A DNA stretch of 34,532 bases from Bacteroidales bacterium UBA5833 (GCA_002433025.1 DJGZ01000084.1:27439-61970), one strand, 5' to 3'. Numbered from the stretch's first letter, positions 23,370 to 31,580 are shown. The notes: generated by a model not told the origin, from the sequence alone. Numbers and translations: made by a program.

Positions 23370-24794
23370 ATGAAAAAGATATTGTCATTGATGTTGATAT
23401 CCGTATTATTCTTCTCATGCAGTGAAGATAAAATGGATGAAATCAACGAGGATCGTAACAATACGACTGAAATGCAGTCGAAGAACCTGCTTCCTGACCT
23501 GCTTCTGAAAAGTGGTTTTGAGTCCACCGGCACTGATATTGCATGGTATGCAACTGTATATGTTGAGCATAATGCCGGTACATGGAACCAGTCTCACCAG
23601 GCTGACCGCAGGATTGCCCAGAATGCATCCTCCTTGCTGAACAACAGCTGGAATGCCTTGTATGATGTAATGAATATAGCCAAAACCATCATCAACAAAA
23701 CAGATCCTGAAACAGGTGATGAACCACTTGAGTACTATTGCCGCTCCATTGCTCAGATTATGATGGCTTATAACCTGGCGATTGCTACCGACGGCTGGGG
23801 AGAAGTTCCTTACACTGAGGCATTCAAAGGACTTGAAAATATCAATCCTGAATTTGACAAGCAGTCAACCCTCTATCCTGAAATTCAGAGACTTCTTGAC
23901 GATGCAATCTTAAACATGGGCAAAGCTACAAATACCTTTACCTATCCGGTTAAGGATTATATATATGGTAGCCTTGGCGCTGCTGCCAGCAGAGCTGCCT
24001 GGGTAAAAACTGCCTATGCTTTGAAAGCCCGATTTGCCCTTCGCCTTACCAAAATCAACGGCGTACAGGCAGCCCAGGAAGCGCTTGCAGCGATCCCCAA
24101 TGCATATACCAGCAATGATGACGCTATGCTTCTCGGTGGATTTGTTATCGACCTTCCCGGTTCAAACCCATGGGGCGAATTCTGGTACATGAGAGATCAC
24201 CTCTCCGTGTCAACCACTATTTTCGACCTTATGACTGCCCGCAACGACCCACGCGTTGATGCTTATTTCAGTTCAACCGATCCGGCTGACATTGCACCCA
24301 TCGGAGCCGCCGATCAGGTGCAGGGAGGCTATTCACAGTCTTTGTTAACCAGTGGCTGGGACGCAATGGCTTCTCCCATTCTTATGTTCACTTTCCATGA
24401 ACTGAAGTTTATTGAAGCCGAAGCTAAATTCAGGGTTGGAGATGCTACATGGACAACTGCCCTGCAGGAAGCCATTCAGGCCTCTTTCGATTTTGTTGGT
24501 GTTGAAGGCGCCGCCGATTATTATACCAATGAGGTAGCCCCTAAGCTTACCGCTGGTAACGAATTGAAGGAAATCATCACCCAGAAGTATATTGCATTTT
24601 ACGACAGGGAAGCCATCGAAGCCTATAATGACTACCGTCGTACAGGATTCCCCGAAATGAAGAATCCCAACAACGCTACCGTTGGATTCATCTGGAGGTT
24701 CCCCTGGGCTTTGAGCGAAGTTTCTTCGAATTCAGCAAATGTACCCTCCTGGACCATATTTGATAAAGTATGGTGGGCAGGCGGAAACGAATAG
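23370..24794 (+). CDS. SusD/RagB-like nutrient-binding outer membrane lipoprotein
   Basis: Surface-exposed lipoprotein that closes over the SusC channel and binds the substrate. With the start at 23370 the product is 474 residues and opens MKKILSLMLISVLFFSCSED, a signal peptide with lipobox cysteine at residue 17; ATG at 23358, four codons earlier, is also possible. The mature part is helical and TPR-like, with ATDGWGEVPYTEAF, the mark of the SusD-like_2 subgroup (PF12771), and a C-terminal YNDYRRTGFPEM block typical of the family. This subgroup often pairs with SusC proteins that are not glycan-specific. It is co-transcribed with susC and is followed at once by a strong terminator. Confidence 0.93.
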   Translation: MKKILSLMLISVLFFSCSEDKMDEINEDRNNTTEMQSKNLLPDLLLKSGFESTGTDIAWYATVYVEHNAGTWNQSHQADRRIAQNASSLLNNSWNALYDVMNIAKTIINKTDPETGDEPLEYYCRSIAQIMMAYNLAIATDGWGEVPYTEAFKGLENINPEFDKQSTLYPEIQRLLDDAILNMGKATNTFTYPVKDYIYGSLGAAASRAAWVKTAYALKARFALRLTKINGVQAAQEALAAIPNAYTSNDDAMLLGGFVIDLPGSNPWGEFWYMRDHLSVSTTIFDLMTARNDPRVDAYFSSTDPADIAPIGAADQVQGGYSQSLLTSGWDAMASPILMFTFHELKFIEAEAKFRVGDATWTTALQEAIQASFDFVGVEGAADYYTNEVAPKLTAGNELKEIITQKYIAFYDREAIEAYNDYRRTGFPEMKNPNNATVGFIWRFPWALSEVSSNSANVPSWTIFDKVWWAGGNE

Positions 24795-24811
24795 TTGATG
24801 ATTGATTGAAA

Positions 24812-24843
24812 AACTGCCCGGCTCTCCCGGGCAGTTTTTTTTT
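24812..24843 (+). terminator. Intrinsic terminator of the susCD operon
   Basis: Ten-bp perfect GC-rich stem AACTGCCCGG (24812-24821) / CCGGGCAGTT (24827-24836), loop CTCTC, and a T-run to 24843. Confidence 0.9.
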
Positions 24844-24872
24844 GCATGAATCAAAAATAAATTCTACTTTTG
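24841..24872 (+). promoter_or_regulatory. Bacteroidota promoter for the MATE leader, overlapping the susCD terminator
   Basis: TTTG (24841-24844), a 20-bp spacer and TACTTTTG (24865-24872) make a full consensus match. The TTTG is the end of the preceding terminator's T-run. Transcription would start near 24879, about 18 nt before the leader ATG. Confidence 0.75.
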
Positions 24873-24896
24873 CAAAATCCACGAAAAACAGTAAAA

Positions 24897-24986
24897 ATGA
24901 AACTTACCCGTTCATTCATTGCTCCCATTGCCACCGCATTTGTGGCTGTGAGCCTTTATGGCCGGGATAACTGCGTACATTTGTAA
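24897..24986 (+). CDS. 29-residue leader peptide ORF upstream of the MATE gene
   Basis: A short ORF right after a consensus promoter. The peptide begins MKLTRSFIAPIATAFVAV and ends GRDNCVHL. It is hydrophobic in the middle and has no run of a single amino acid that would mark a biosynthetic attenuator. Codons 22-24 (Gly-Arg-Asp) contain GGCCGGG, which is complementary to the 5' arm of the terminator that follows. A ribosome passing or stalled there would affect which RNA hairpin forms. I infer a regulatory leader peptide; a real small secreted protein is the alternative. Confidence 0.5.
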   Translation: MKLTRSFIAPIATAFVAVSLYGRDNCVHL

Positions 24987-25040
24987 ACAAAGCCTTTACC
25001 AATATACGGCCCGGCCTCTGTCAGAGACCGGGCTTTTTTT
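24960..25040 (+). promoter_or_regulatory. Candidate transcription attenuator (antiterminator versus terminator)
   Basis: GGCCGGG (24960-24966) can pair perfectly with CCCGGCC (25010-25016). The latter is part of the 5' arm of the terminator stem, so the two structures exclude each other. The distance between promoter and MATE start has no second promoter. The 7-bp all-GC duplex has a 43-nt loop. Pairing was found by eye and no folding energy was computed. Confidence 0.5.
25009..25040 (+). terminator. Intrinsic terminator between the leader ORF and the MATE gene
   Basis: Stem GCCCGG-c-CTC (25009-25018) / GAG-a-CCGGGC (25024-25033), 5-nt loop and seven T (25034-25040). Only 22 bp separate it from the MATE ATG at 25063, so MATE transcripts from the upstream promoter must read through it. 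Confidence 0.8.
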
Positions 25041-25062
25041 ATTACTCAATAAATACTATTCT

Positions 25063-26514
25063 ATGCTTAAACAACTACTTTTACTTATGCGATCGGAAAA
25101 ACAAACAGGTTCACCGTTCAGGCTGAAGCTGAGGGAATACGGCATCCTGATCCGTGAATCGCTTGCCGGCAGCGAACAGGATTATACCAGTCTGCGGCTG
25201 GGTGAAGCCATTTTTTTGCTGGCCGTACCCATGGTCCTCGAAATGGTGATGGAATCCGTTTTCGCCATTGCCGATATCTTTTTTGTTTCAAGGCTTGGCG
25301 CCGATGCAGTGGCTGCCGTTGGCCTCACCGAATCCATGATGACATTGGTTTACGCGCTTGCCGTAGGGTTCAGCGCGGGAACCACCGCGATCGTTTCCAG
25401 GCGTATCGGTGAAAAACATCCGGGAGAAGCCTCCCGTGCGGCTGCCCAGGCCATTCTTGCCGGGGTGTTCGTTGCGATCATTCTGGCGCTTCCGGGCATT
25501 TTCTACTCGTACGAACTGCTCCGCCTGATGGGGGCTACACACGAGCTGGCAGCCGCCAATCATGGTTATACCAGAATCATGTTTGCCGGCAATGTAGTTA
25601 TTGTGTTGCTTTTTGTCATCAATGCCGCTTTCCGCAGTGCGGGGGATGCCGCCATTTCGATGCGCGTTTTACTTGTGGCCAACGGGATAAACATTGTCCT
25701 GGACCCGCTGCTGATTTTCGGCTGGGGGCCTGTTCCCGCCCTTGGTATTGAGGGGGCAGCCATAGCCACCAATATCGGAAGGGGATTGGCTGTCGCGTTT
25801 CAGTTTTACATCCTCTTCAGGGGAAATAAAAGAATAAAGCTAAGCCCGGCACATTTTATTCCTGATTTCGGAATTATCGCATCGCTCGTGAAACTGTCGG
25901 TAGGCGGCATATTGCAGAATATCATCGCAACTGCCAGCTGGATCATTATGGTAAGGATTGTATCCGTATTTGGAAGTGCCGCTGTTGCCGGTTATACCAT
26001 TGCCATCCGCATTGTCATTTTCGCGCTGCTGCCTTCCTGGGGGCTCAGCAATGCGGCAGCCACCCTTGTCGGGCAGAACCTGGGCGCAGGGCGTCCCGAC
26101 AGGGCGAGCCGCGCCGCATGGATTACGGGATTCTCCAACATGACAATGCTGGGCCTGGTTTCCCTGGTCTTCATTGTTTTTCCCGGGAATTTCATCCGGT
26201 TGTTTATTGAAGATCCTGCTGTTATAGACCTGGGTGTCAGTTGCCTGAGGATTGTCAGCGCAGGCTTTCTCTTCTATGCCATGGGGATGGTCATGGTTCA
26301 GTCGCTGAACGGCGCCGGCGACACATACACCCCTACCCTGCTTAACTTTATCTGCTTCTGGCTGATAGAAATCCCGCTGGCATGGTACCTGGCCCTCAAA
26401 ATGGGATTCGGCAGCAACGGGGTGTTCTATGCCATCGTAATTGCTGAAAGTACACTGACCCTGCTGGGAATGTATGTTTTCAGCAAAGGAAGGTGGAAGC
26501 TTAAAAAGGTGTAA
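25063..26514 (+). CDS. MATE family efflux transporter
   Basis: Inner-membrane multidrug and toxin extrusion transporter that expels cationic drugs, dyes or toxic metabolites in exchange for sodium ions or protons. With the start at 25063 the product is 483 residues with a 45-residue polar lead and then twelve hydrophobic helices. The family features are LAVPMVLEMVMESVFAIAD at helix 1, the ADIFFVSRLGADAVAAVGL segment, and the repeat LVGQNLGAGRPDRASRAAW in the second half. The earlier in-frame ATG at 24958 lies inside the leader ORF and upstream of a terminator, so I rejected it; ATG at 25087 is also possible. Expression probably depends on the attenuator ahead of it. Confidence 0.9.
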   Translation: MLKQLLLLMRSEKQTGSPFRLKLREYGILIRESLAGSEQDYTSLRLGEAIFLLAVPMVLEMVMESVFAIADIFFVSRLGADAVAAVGLTESMMTLVYALAVGFSAGTTAIVSRRIGEKHPGEASRAAAQAILAGVFVAIILALPGIFYSYELLRLMGATHELAAANHGYTRIMFAGNVVIVLLFVINAAFRSAGDAAISMRVLLVANGINIVLDPLLIFGWGPVPALGIEGAAIATNIGRGLAVAFQFYILFRGNKRIKLSPAHFIPDFGIIASLVKLSVGGILQNIIATASWIIMVRIVSVFGSAAVAGYTIAIRIVIFALLPSWGLSNAAATLVGQNLGAGRPDRASRAAWITGFSNMTMLGLVSLVFIVFPGNFIRLFIEDPAVIDLGVSCLRIVSAGFLFYAMGMVMVQSLNGAGDTYTPTLLNFICFWLIEIPLAWYLALKMGFGSNGVFYAIVIAESTLTLLGMYVFSKGRWKLKKV

Positions 26515-26529
26515 TCCCTGTGATGAAAG

Positions 26530-26559
26530 TATTCTACCCGCTCCCGGGCGGGTAGAATA
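26530..26559. terminator. Strong hairpin after the MATE gene
   Basis: Perfect 12-bp stem TATTCTACCCGC (26530-26541) / GCGGGTAGAATA (26548-26559) with a 6-nt loop, 15 bp after the MATE stop. No T-run follows, so it may end transcription less efficiently or protect the 3' end of the message. The stretch from here to 27042 is AT-rich; I see only a 28-codon ORF at 26672 and an isolated TAAATTTG at 26847, neither with a recognisable partner. Confidence 0.5.
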
Positions 26560-27042
26560 TATACTTACCCTGATTTCACCGGTCATAAACAGACTGCCTT
26601 AACCAATAGCATATATTCAATAGTTTCTAAAATTCGGTTACACCCTGTCTTTTAATTAGTTAACTGCTAGTATGAAAAATTTTCAATCCAAAGAACCAGT
26701 TGAAATTATTCATATAAGCCTGACAAGGAAAATCCGGGAATTCAACTTTAGATTCTGAAGAAATTTACTCGTGTTCTTCGGCGAAATAACAGCCTTCAAA
26801 AAATACATAATCAGGTTAAATAGTTATAAATCCGGAAAGAATATATTAAATTTGGAAAATGTTTCATTTGGCCTTTGAGGACTTCTGACATAAACCCTCA
26901 AACGGGAATCAATCTCCACCTTATAATTGATTTAGATATTACAGCGAGTTTGTAAAATTCAATTGGCAAACACTTGCATTCAGCTGTATAAATGTGAACA
27001 AGCAACTGTATTTATCTAACACAACTGCATGATAGCGATAAC

Positions 27043-27171
27043 ATGAATTACAGCGGATTATTAAGTGGTTTATTCCCTGAGGACTATACTGAAATATTGA
27101 CAGGAGTTTGCATAACCAAAATTGTAAATTCTGCCATTCGTTTGTGGCAGATAAAACAGATACAACAATGA
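27043..27171 (+). CDS. Small ORF overlapping the serine hydrolase start
   Basis: A 42-residue ORF beginning MNYSGLLSGLFPEDYTEILT. Its TGA overlaps the ATG of the next gene in ATGA, so translation of the two could be coupled. The peptide has no signal sequence and no family I recognise. It may be a true small protein, a coupling leader, or the remnant of a longer gene. No clear promoter is seen upstream. Confidence 0.3.
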   Translation: MNYSGLLSGLFPEDYTEILTGVCITKIVNSAIRLWQIKQIQQ

Positions 27172-28307
27172 AAAGTAAACTGAGAATTTTAATGTTGGCC
27201 ACTCTGATCAGCATGAATGTGGGCTGTAAAATGCAAACCCCGAAATCATTACCAAATGCTACCACATTTCAATCAGCTCTGGATAGTCAGATCAATGATA
27301 ACATGCCTGGGATTCTGGTTACTGTTATTTCCAGAGACAAGAATATCGAATGGAGTGGGGCTTCCGGTTATTCCGATAAAATGAATAAAACCAAACTTTT
27401 ACCTCACCAGACATTCAGAATAGCAAGTGTAACCAAAACATTCACTGCAACAACAATATTGAGACTATGGGAGGACGGAAAATTTAAACTGGAAGATCCT
27501 GTCGCGATGTATATAAGCAATGAACATAGCGATATTTTAAAGAGGGGTGGTTACAATCCTCAGGAAATTACTGTTTTTCATTTATTAACACATTCAAGCG
27601 GACTTTCGGAACATACTCATTCTGATAAGTATCAATTGCCATATTTAAAATCCAACCATGTCTGGACGCGAACAGAACAGTTGTTTGAATTAATAGCTAT
27701 AACTAAGCCGGTTGGTAAACCCGGGAACCAATTCTCCTATTCTGACACCGGATATATTCTTTTGGGAGAAATAATAGAAAATCTGACAGGGAAATCATTG
27801 GGTGAAGCAATAGAAGACCAGTTAAATCTTAAAAAGTCAGGTCTCAAATCAATTCATATTGAAGATGAAGGCGGTGAATTTGATAATGAAAGAATACATC
27901 AGTATAGCGAAAACGAAGACACCTATATAATTAATCCTACATTTGATTTGTACGGTGGCGGTGGCTTATTGTCTTCTACACATGACTTGTGTCTTTTTTA
28001 TCAATATTTGTTTGAAAACAAGGTGTTTCGTAAAAAATCCACCTTAGAGAAGATGCTTGCTCCTTTGAGCTATCCCACGAAACCATTGCTTGACTACAGA
28101 ATGGGAATTTGGGAAACTGAAATTGAAGGTATGAAAGTTTATACACATTCAGGATTTTGGGGAACACAGGTAGTTTATATACCAACTATTAAAACAAGTA
28201 TTGCCGTAAATTACAGCCAACGCTGGAATAATAAGGGCGTTGCTCCGATTATCCCGATATTGATAAGGCAGTTAATGGAAAACAACCCGGACCAAACGAT
28301 CAGATAG
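27168..28307 (+). CDS. Beta-lactamase-fold serine hydrolase lipoprotein
   Basis: A 379-residue member of the class C beta-lactamase / penicillin-binding-protein family (PF00144), exported and probably lipid-anchored (ILMLATLISMNVGCKMQ). The nucleophile motif SxxK is S87-VT-K90 (RIASVTKTFTA). The second motif, usually Tyr-x-Asn, reads Y191-S-D193 in FSYSDTGYILLGEII. The third is H327-S-G (YTHSGFWGT), in place of the KTG of true beta-lactamases and similar to the HxG of esterases and peptidases in the family. These features favour an esterase or D-amino-acid peptidase and not antibiotic resistance. I chose ATG at 27168 because it gives the lipoprotein signal. It is more AT-rich than the genes to the left. 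The substrate is unknown. Confidence 0.87.
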   Translation: MKSKLRILMLATLISMNVGCKMQTPKSLPNATTFQSALDSQINDNMPGILVTVISRDKNIEWSGASGYSDKMNKTKLLPHQTFRIASVTKTFTATTILRLWEDGKFKLEDPVAMYISNEHSDILKRGGYNPQEITVFHLLTHSSGLSEHTHSDKYQLPYLKSNHVWTRTEQLFELIAITKPVGKPGNQFSYSDTGYILLGEIIENLTGKSLGEAIEDQLNLKKSGLKSIHIEDEGGEFDNERIHQYSENEDTYIINPTFDLYGGGGLLSSTHDLCLFYQYLFENKVFRKKSTLEKMLAPLSYPTKPLLDYRMGIWETEIEGMKVYTHSGFWGTQVVYIPTIKTSIAVNYSQRWNNKGVAPIIPILIRQLMENNPDQTIR

Positions 28308-28400
28308 GTATAAAAGGCTTTGACCATGAAATCCCTTATTTGAAGAATCTATCTACCAGACTTTTACCAATTATTGGAATAGAATCGGGCAAAATAGTTG

Positions 28401-28408
28401 TAAATTTG
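28401..28408 (+). promoter_or_regulatory. -7 element before the 372-residue unknown gene
   Basis: TAAATTTG matches TAnnTTTG. The nearest TTG upstream (28374) gives a 24-bp spacer, longer than usual. It is 16 bp before the ATG at 28425 and 109 bp before the alternative ATG at 28518. Confidence 0.4.
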
Positions 28409-28424
28409 AAGAAAATATTCTGAA

Positions 28425-29543
28425 ATGAGGAAAGAAACGAATGCAGGGCATAAAGATATCTATTCATCTTCGCCATTTGGGTGCTTTTTATCCCCGTTTT
28501 CTCTTTCTATTGATCGCATGGAGAAACTTATCCTCGTCAATTTTGAAAAAGATCCCGATAAGTATTATAATACATTTGAATTACAGCAGGCAAATGATAT
28601 CAGCGGCAGGAAACGTTTTCTTGTTATTGCTTACAGGAAAGACGGTGCTGCTGACATCTATTATCAATCCGATTATCCGTTTTGTTCACAAACATCCATT
28701 TTAAATGATGTCAGTTTGTTTGTGTGCCCGTTGGAGGACGCTGAGTTTGAAATAACTGATGAGAAACTTCAGGTCTGTTTTTCTTTCAAAGATCGGTTTG
28801 GGCGTCAGATAAAAGTTGTTGTCCATGAGAGGCACAGATCAAAAAAGAAACCATTTTTCCTGCTTGCACCGGTTGGTGTTGTTGCTAAACAACCAACATC
28901 ATTCCCGGTTTATTCGCTTTATGCAATGTCTTTTACGATAAGAAAACATACTGAGATTGAGATTAAGATAGATAATATAAAACATAAGCCCGACTCGTTT
29001 CCATTGCCCGTTGAGTGTGCCGGGAACTTTTTCACCCGGTATTCCGGAGACACATTCAATGTCGACTGGAATAAGAACTATCAGGGGCCACTAAAGTCCA
29101 TAGTGCCTGACCAGGAAAATAAGGCAGCAGACAATGGGACAAACTATGAGTTGATCAATAATGGTGGTCATTTCGAAATCAAACGTACTGGCACAAAAAA
29201 TGGAAAACATGAGCTTACCATTGAGTTTTCTCCGCCGGTTCCGGATATTCTTTGCCTGAAGAATGATTTAAAGCTCGGTGGAACCTTCAAAGTTAAAACT
29301 GATAATACCAACAGTCATATTTGTGGTGAATATATGCTGCACAGGCATGAAAATGATGTCAGTATGGAACTTCATCCGAATCAGGGCTGGCAGCCGAATG
29401 AAAAAAGGTTGATTCTGAGTTTATTATTCATGATTGTTAAAGTTTTCAGAGAATGGCCAAAGAGTTATACCTGGCGTGCAACCATTAATTTGGAAAATAT
29501 TACTCAGCCTGAAATAAAATCAGGATGGGAGAGGAAAACCTGA
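28425..29543 (+). CDS. Hypothetical protein, 372 residues, no recognised domain
   Basis: I do not recognise this protein. It has no clear signal peptide and no sure membrane helix; one hydrophobic stretch (KRLILSLLFMIVKVF) lies about 40 residues from the C-terminus. The body is rich in beta-strand-like alternation, with stretches such as RKRFLVIAYRKDGAADIYYQ and KHELTIEFSPPVPDI. A Met at 28518 (MEKLILVNFEKDPDKYY) may be the true start, because the 31 residues before it are of low quality and would leave a usual leader length after the -7 element. It stands alone between the serine hydrolase and a small barrel protein. A lipocalin-like or carbohydrate-binding beta fold is possible but not shown. 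Confidence 0.6.
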   Translation: MRKETNAGHKDIYSSSPFGCFLSPFSLSIDRMEKLILVNFEKDPDKYYNTFELQQANDISGRKRFLVIAYRKDGAADIYYQSDYPFCSQTSILNDVSLFVCPLEDAEFEITDEKLQVCFSFKDRFGRQIKVVVHERHRSKKKPFFLLAPVGVVAKQPTSFPVYSLYAMSFTIRKHTEIEIKIDNIKHKPDSFPLPVECAGNFFTRYSGDTFNVDWNKNYQGPLKSIVPDQENKAADNGTNYELINNGGHFEIKRTGTKNGKHELTIEFSPPVPDILCLKNDLKLGGTFKVKTDNTNSHICGEYMLHRHENDVSMELHPNQGWQPNEKRLILSLLFMIVKVFREWPKSYTWRATINLENITQPEIKSGWERKT

Positions 29544-29734
29544 CCCTGAAGGAAAGTTAACCCCGGATTATCAGACTATGGCAATTTCCCGGGTCAGTAA
29601 CCAAAACCTGCCTATCTGAAAAAAAAGAGTGAACAAAGGGATCGTTGTGATTAAAACACTCCTTTCAGGCCAGCCTCATCAAGTCAAAATCAAAACCCGG
29701 TAGAATTCGGCAATCACTTAAAAGACAAGAATAT

Positions 29735-30256
29735 ATGAAAAAGATTTTTCTGTTTCCGGTATTTCTTGCAATAGCAACATTATCCTGCGCTCAAAATCAA
29801 GAAATCTTTTCAAAATGGAGCCTTGGGACAAGTATAACCTATCCCCTGCAAAATATATATATGCTTCAGGTCAATTACAGGCCATCGCATAATCACGAAT
29901 TCTTCATAGGACCATGCTTCCAGAATTTCGGGCATGAGAGCTTCAAGGTCAATGCTTACACATTATTATTAGGGTACAGGTATTATATATGGAAAGGGCT
30001 TCATGTCGAATCAGAAGTTTATCCGGCATATAATAATATTTACTCAAAGATTACCCAGACCCGCTTTCCTGGCTTTGAAATGTGGGCGGAAATCAAGATA
30101 GGGTACCAAATAAACCTGTTCAAAAACAGGTTTTTTATCCAACCAGCTCCCGGTATAGGTTTTGGGATTTTTCAGACAAACAAACCTCCGAATTTTGATC
30201 AGGAAATCAATTATCCGGTTTTTACACCGCAAATAATAATAGGTGCAAGGCTCTGA
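29735..30256 (+). CDS. Small outer-membrane beta-barrel-like protein
   Basis: A 173-residue secreted protein with a signal peptide (MKKIFLFPVFLAIATLSCAQ). The remainder alternates hydrophobic and polar residues in eight or so strands, for example YMLQVNYRPSHNHEFFIGP, AYTLLLGYRYYIWKGLHVES and MWAEIKIGYQINLFKNRFFI, and ends FTPQIIIGARL. That is the look of a small eight-strand outer-membrane barrel. Cysteine 18 in LSCAQ might be a lipobox, though the AQ that follows favours normal cleavage. It converges with the PD40 gene 151 bp further on; that gap holds nothing I can name. Function unknown. Confidence 0.65.
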   Translation: MKKIFLFPVFLAIATLSCAQNQEIFSKWSLGTSITYPLQNIYMLQVNYRPSHNHEFFIGPCFQNFGHESFKVNAYTLLLGYRYYIWKGLHVESEVYPAYNNIYSKITQTRFPGFEMWAEIKIGYQINLFKNRFFIQPAPGIGFGIFQTNKPPNFDQEINYPVFTPQIIIGARL

Positions 30257-30407
30257 TAATGGCTCGATGTATAAGTGCAAAGGATTTATGCCGCAAATCC
30301 GGAATAAATCACCCGGAGTATCAATCCCCTGGTATTTTAAATGCTTCCACACAACTCCTGTATACTGGTTCAAAGCATAAAACTGCATCAATTAGCTTAA
30401 TGACAGG

Positions 30408-31427
30408 TTAAAATACGGCAAGCAACCTTAGTTCATCAATTACCGATGCACTTATCCAATAAATATCGGAGTTGCCATTCATTGGGGCATTATAAAAATC
30501 ATTGAGCGATTGCCTGCTTAATTCTTTGATTTTGCTACCGTTCCACATTCTTGCAGACATAAAGAACAGGTACTTGCCATCACCCGTTACTGATGCCGAC
30601 CATTCCCGGCCATTCTCAGAATTGATTTCAGGCCCCATGTTGACAGGTTGACTCCAGTTATCAAGGCTGTCGCGAAAAGAGATGTAATAATCCGTGCCAC
30701 CAAAACTGTCAGGCATTCCATAAGCGGGGACGATAATGTAGCTCTCATCAGCTGCAACAAACGCATTGTATCTGGCTTTCCCGATATTCACATGCGGTCC
30801 CAGTTTCTCCGGATCTTGGTATTTCCCATTAACGAAACGTGAGCGATAAATGAACTCATCTTTTTCAATGGTATCTAAATGTGTATAATAGATGGTGCCA
30901 TCCCGCGTAACAGAAGGAAAATATTCCTTACTTCCGGTATTAACAGGGTATCCCAGATTTTTGGGTTTTGTCCAGTCCCCGTTAACCTTCTCTGAGAGCC
31001 AGATATCCTCATTGCCAATAATTCCTGAATCCAACGGCATAGTTGAGATAAAGAAGAGTTTCAAACCATCAGGAGAAATGTGAGGCTCTACATACTTAAA
31101 GTCAGGGTTCGTGCAGTACTCAAAGACCTCAGGTGCAGACCAGGTATCGCCGGCTCTTTTTGCATGTAATATGGTTGTATACTTAAAGTTGCCGGCTTCA
31201 CGGCAGAAAAACATTTCGTTACCATCAGGGGTTATGGCAAAATCACGTTCATTCATTCCTGTTGATATTGTATAAGGAGCAAACAGCTTAGCGGTATCCG
31301 ATGGAGGAATCTGGCCATAGTAATCACCATGGATTCCACTGAATTTTTCTGAAGCCCCATCGTATGAAGAACATCTGATCATAAACACTACAATTGCCAG
31401 AAGTATTGAATACAAAAGATTTTTCAT
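30408..31427 (-). CDS. PD40-repeat beta-propeller lipoprotein
   Basis: A 339-residue exported protein. The signal peptide ends in a lipobox (IVVFMIRCSSYDG, cysteine 19). At least five TolB-like PD40 repeats form an expected propeller: AITPDGNEMFFCREA, ISPDGLKLFFISTM, VTRDGTIYYTHLD, ADESYIIVPAYG and VTGDGKYLFFMSAR. Such proteins bind partners at the cell envelope; no reaction can be assigned. It is alone on the minus strand, converging with the barrel gene. The 153 bp upstream to the MazG-like gene shows no clear promoter. Confidence 0.8.
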   Translation of the reverse strand: MKNLLYSILLAIVVFMIRCSSYDGASEKFSGIHGDYYGQIPPSDTAKLFAPYTISTGMNERDFAITPDGNEMFFCREAGNFKYTTILHAKRAGDTWSAPEVFEYCTNPDFKYVEPHISPDGLKLFFISTMPLDSGIIGNEDIWLSEKVNGDWTKPKNLGYPVNTGSKEYFPSVTRDGTIYYTHLDTIEKDEFIYRSRFVNGKYQDPEKLGPHVNIGKARYNAFVAADESYIIVPAYGMPDSFGGTDYYISFRDSLDNWSQPVNMGPEINSENGREWSASVTGDGKYLFFMSARMWNGSKIKELSRQSLNDFYNAPMNGNSDIYWISASVIDELRLLAVF

Positions 31428-31580
31428 CAGGTAAGTTATTAAAGCGACATAAATATATTAATTAAATGGACATATACGACATCTTTCAGGTGTGAAATAT
31501 CTGACAAGGCGACTGACCTGAGCAAATAAAGAAAAAGAGCTCAGATGTGAAGAACTTTTACTCTTGGTATTAAAGGGACT

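Noticed and set aside
25840..26586. 248-codon minus-strand ORF
   Set aside because: Antisense to the MATE gene; the translated sequence is polar and rich in Gln, His and Gly as expected of a shadow frame.
27168..28307. Antibiotic-resistance beta-lactamase
   Set aside because: The third motif is HSG instead of KTG and the second is YSD; the family is dominated by esterases and peptidases.
29541..29598. CTGACCC ... GGGTCAG as a terminator after the 372-residue gene
   Set aside because: The loop is about 45 nt and there is no T-run.
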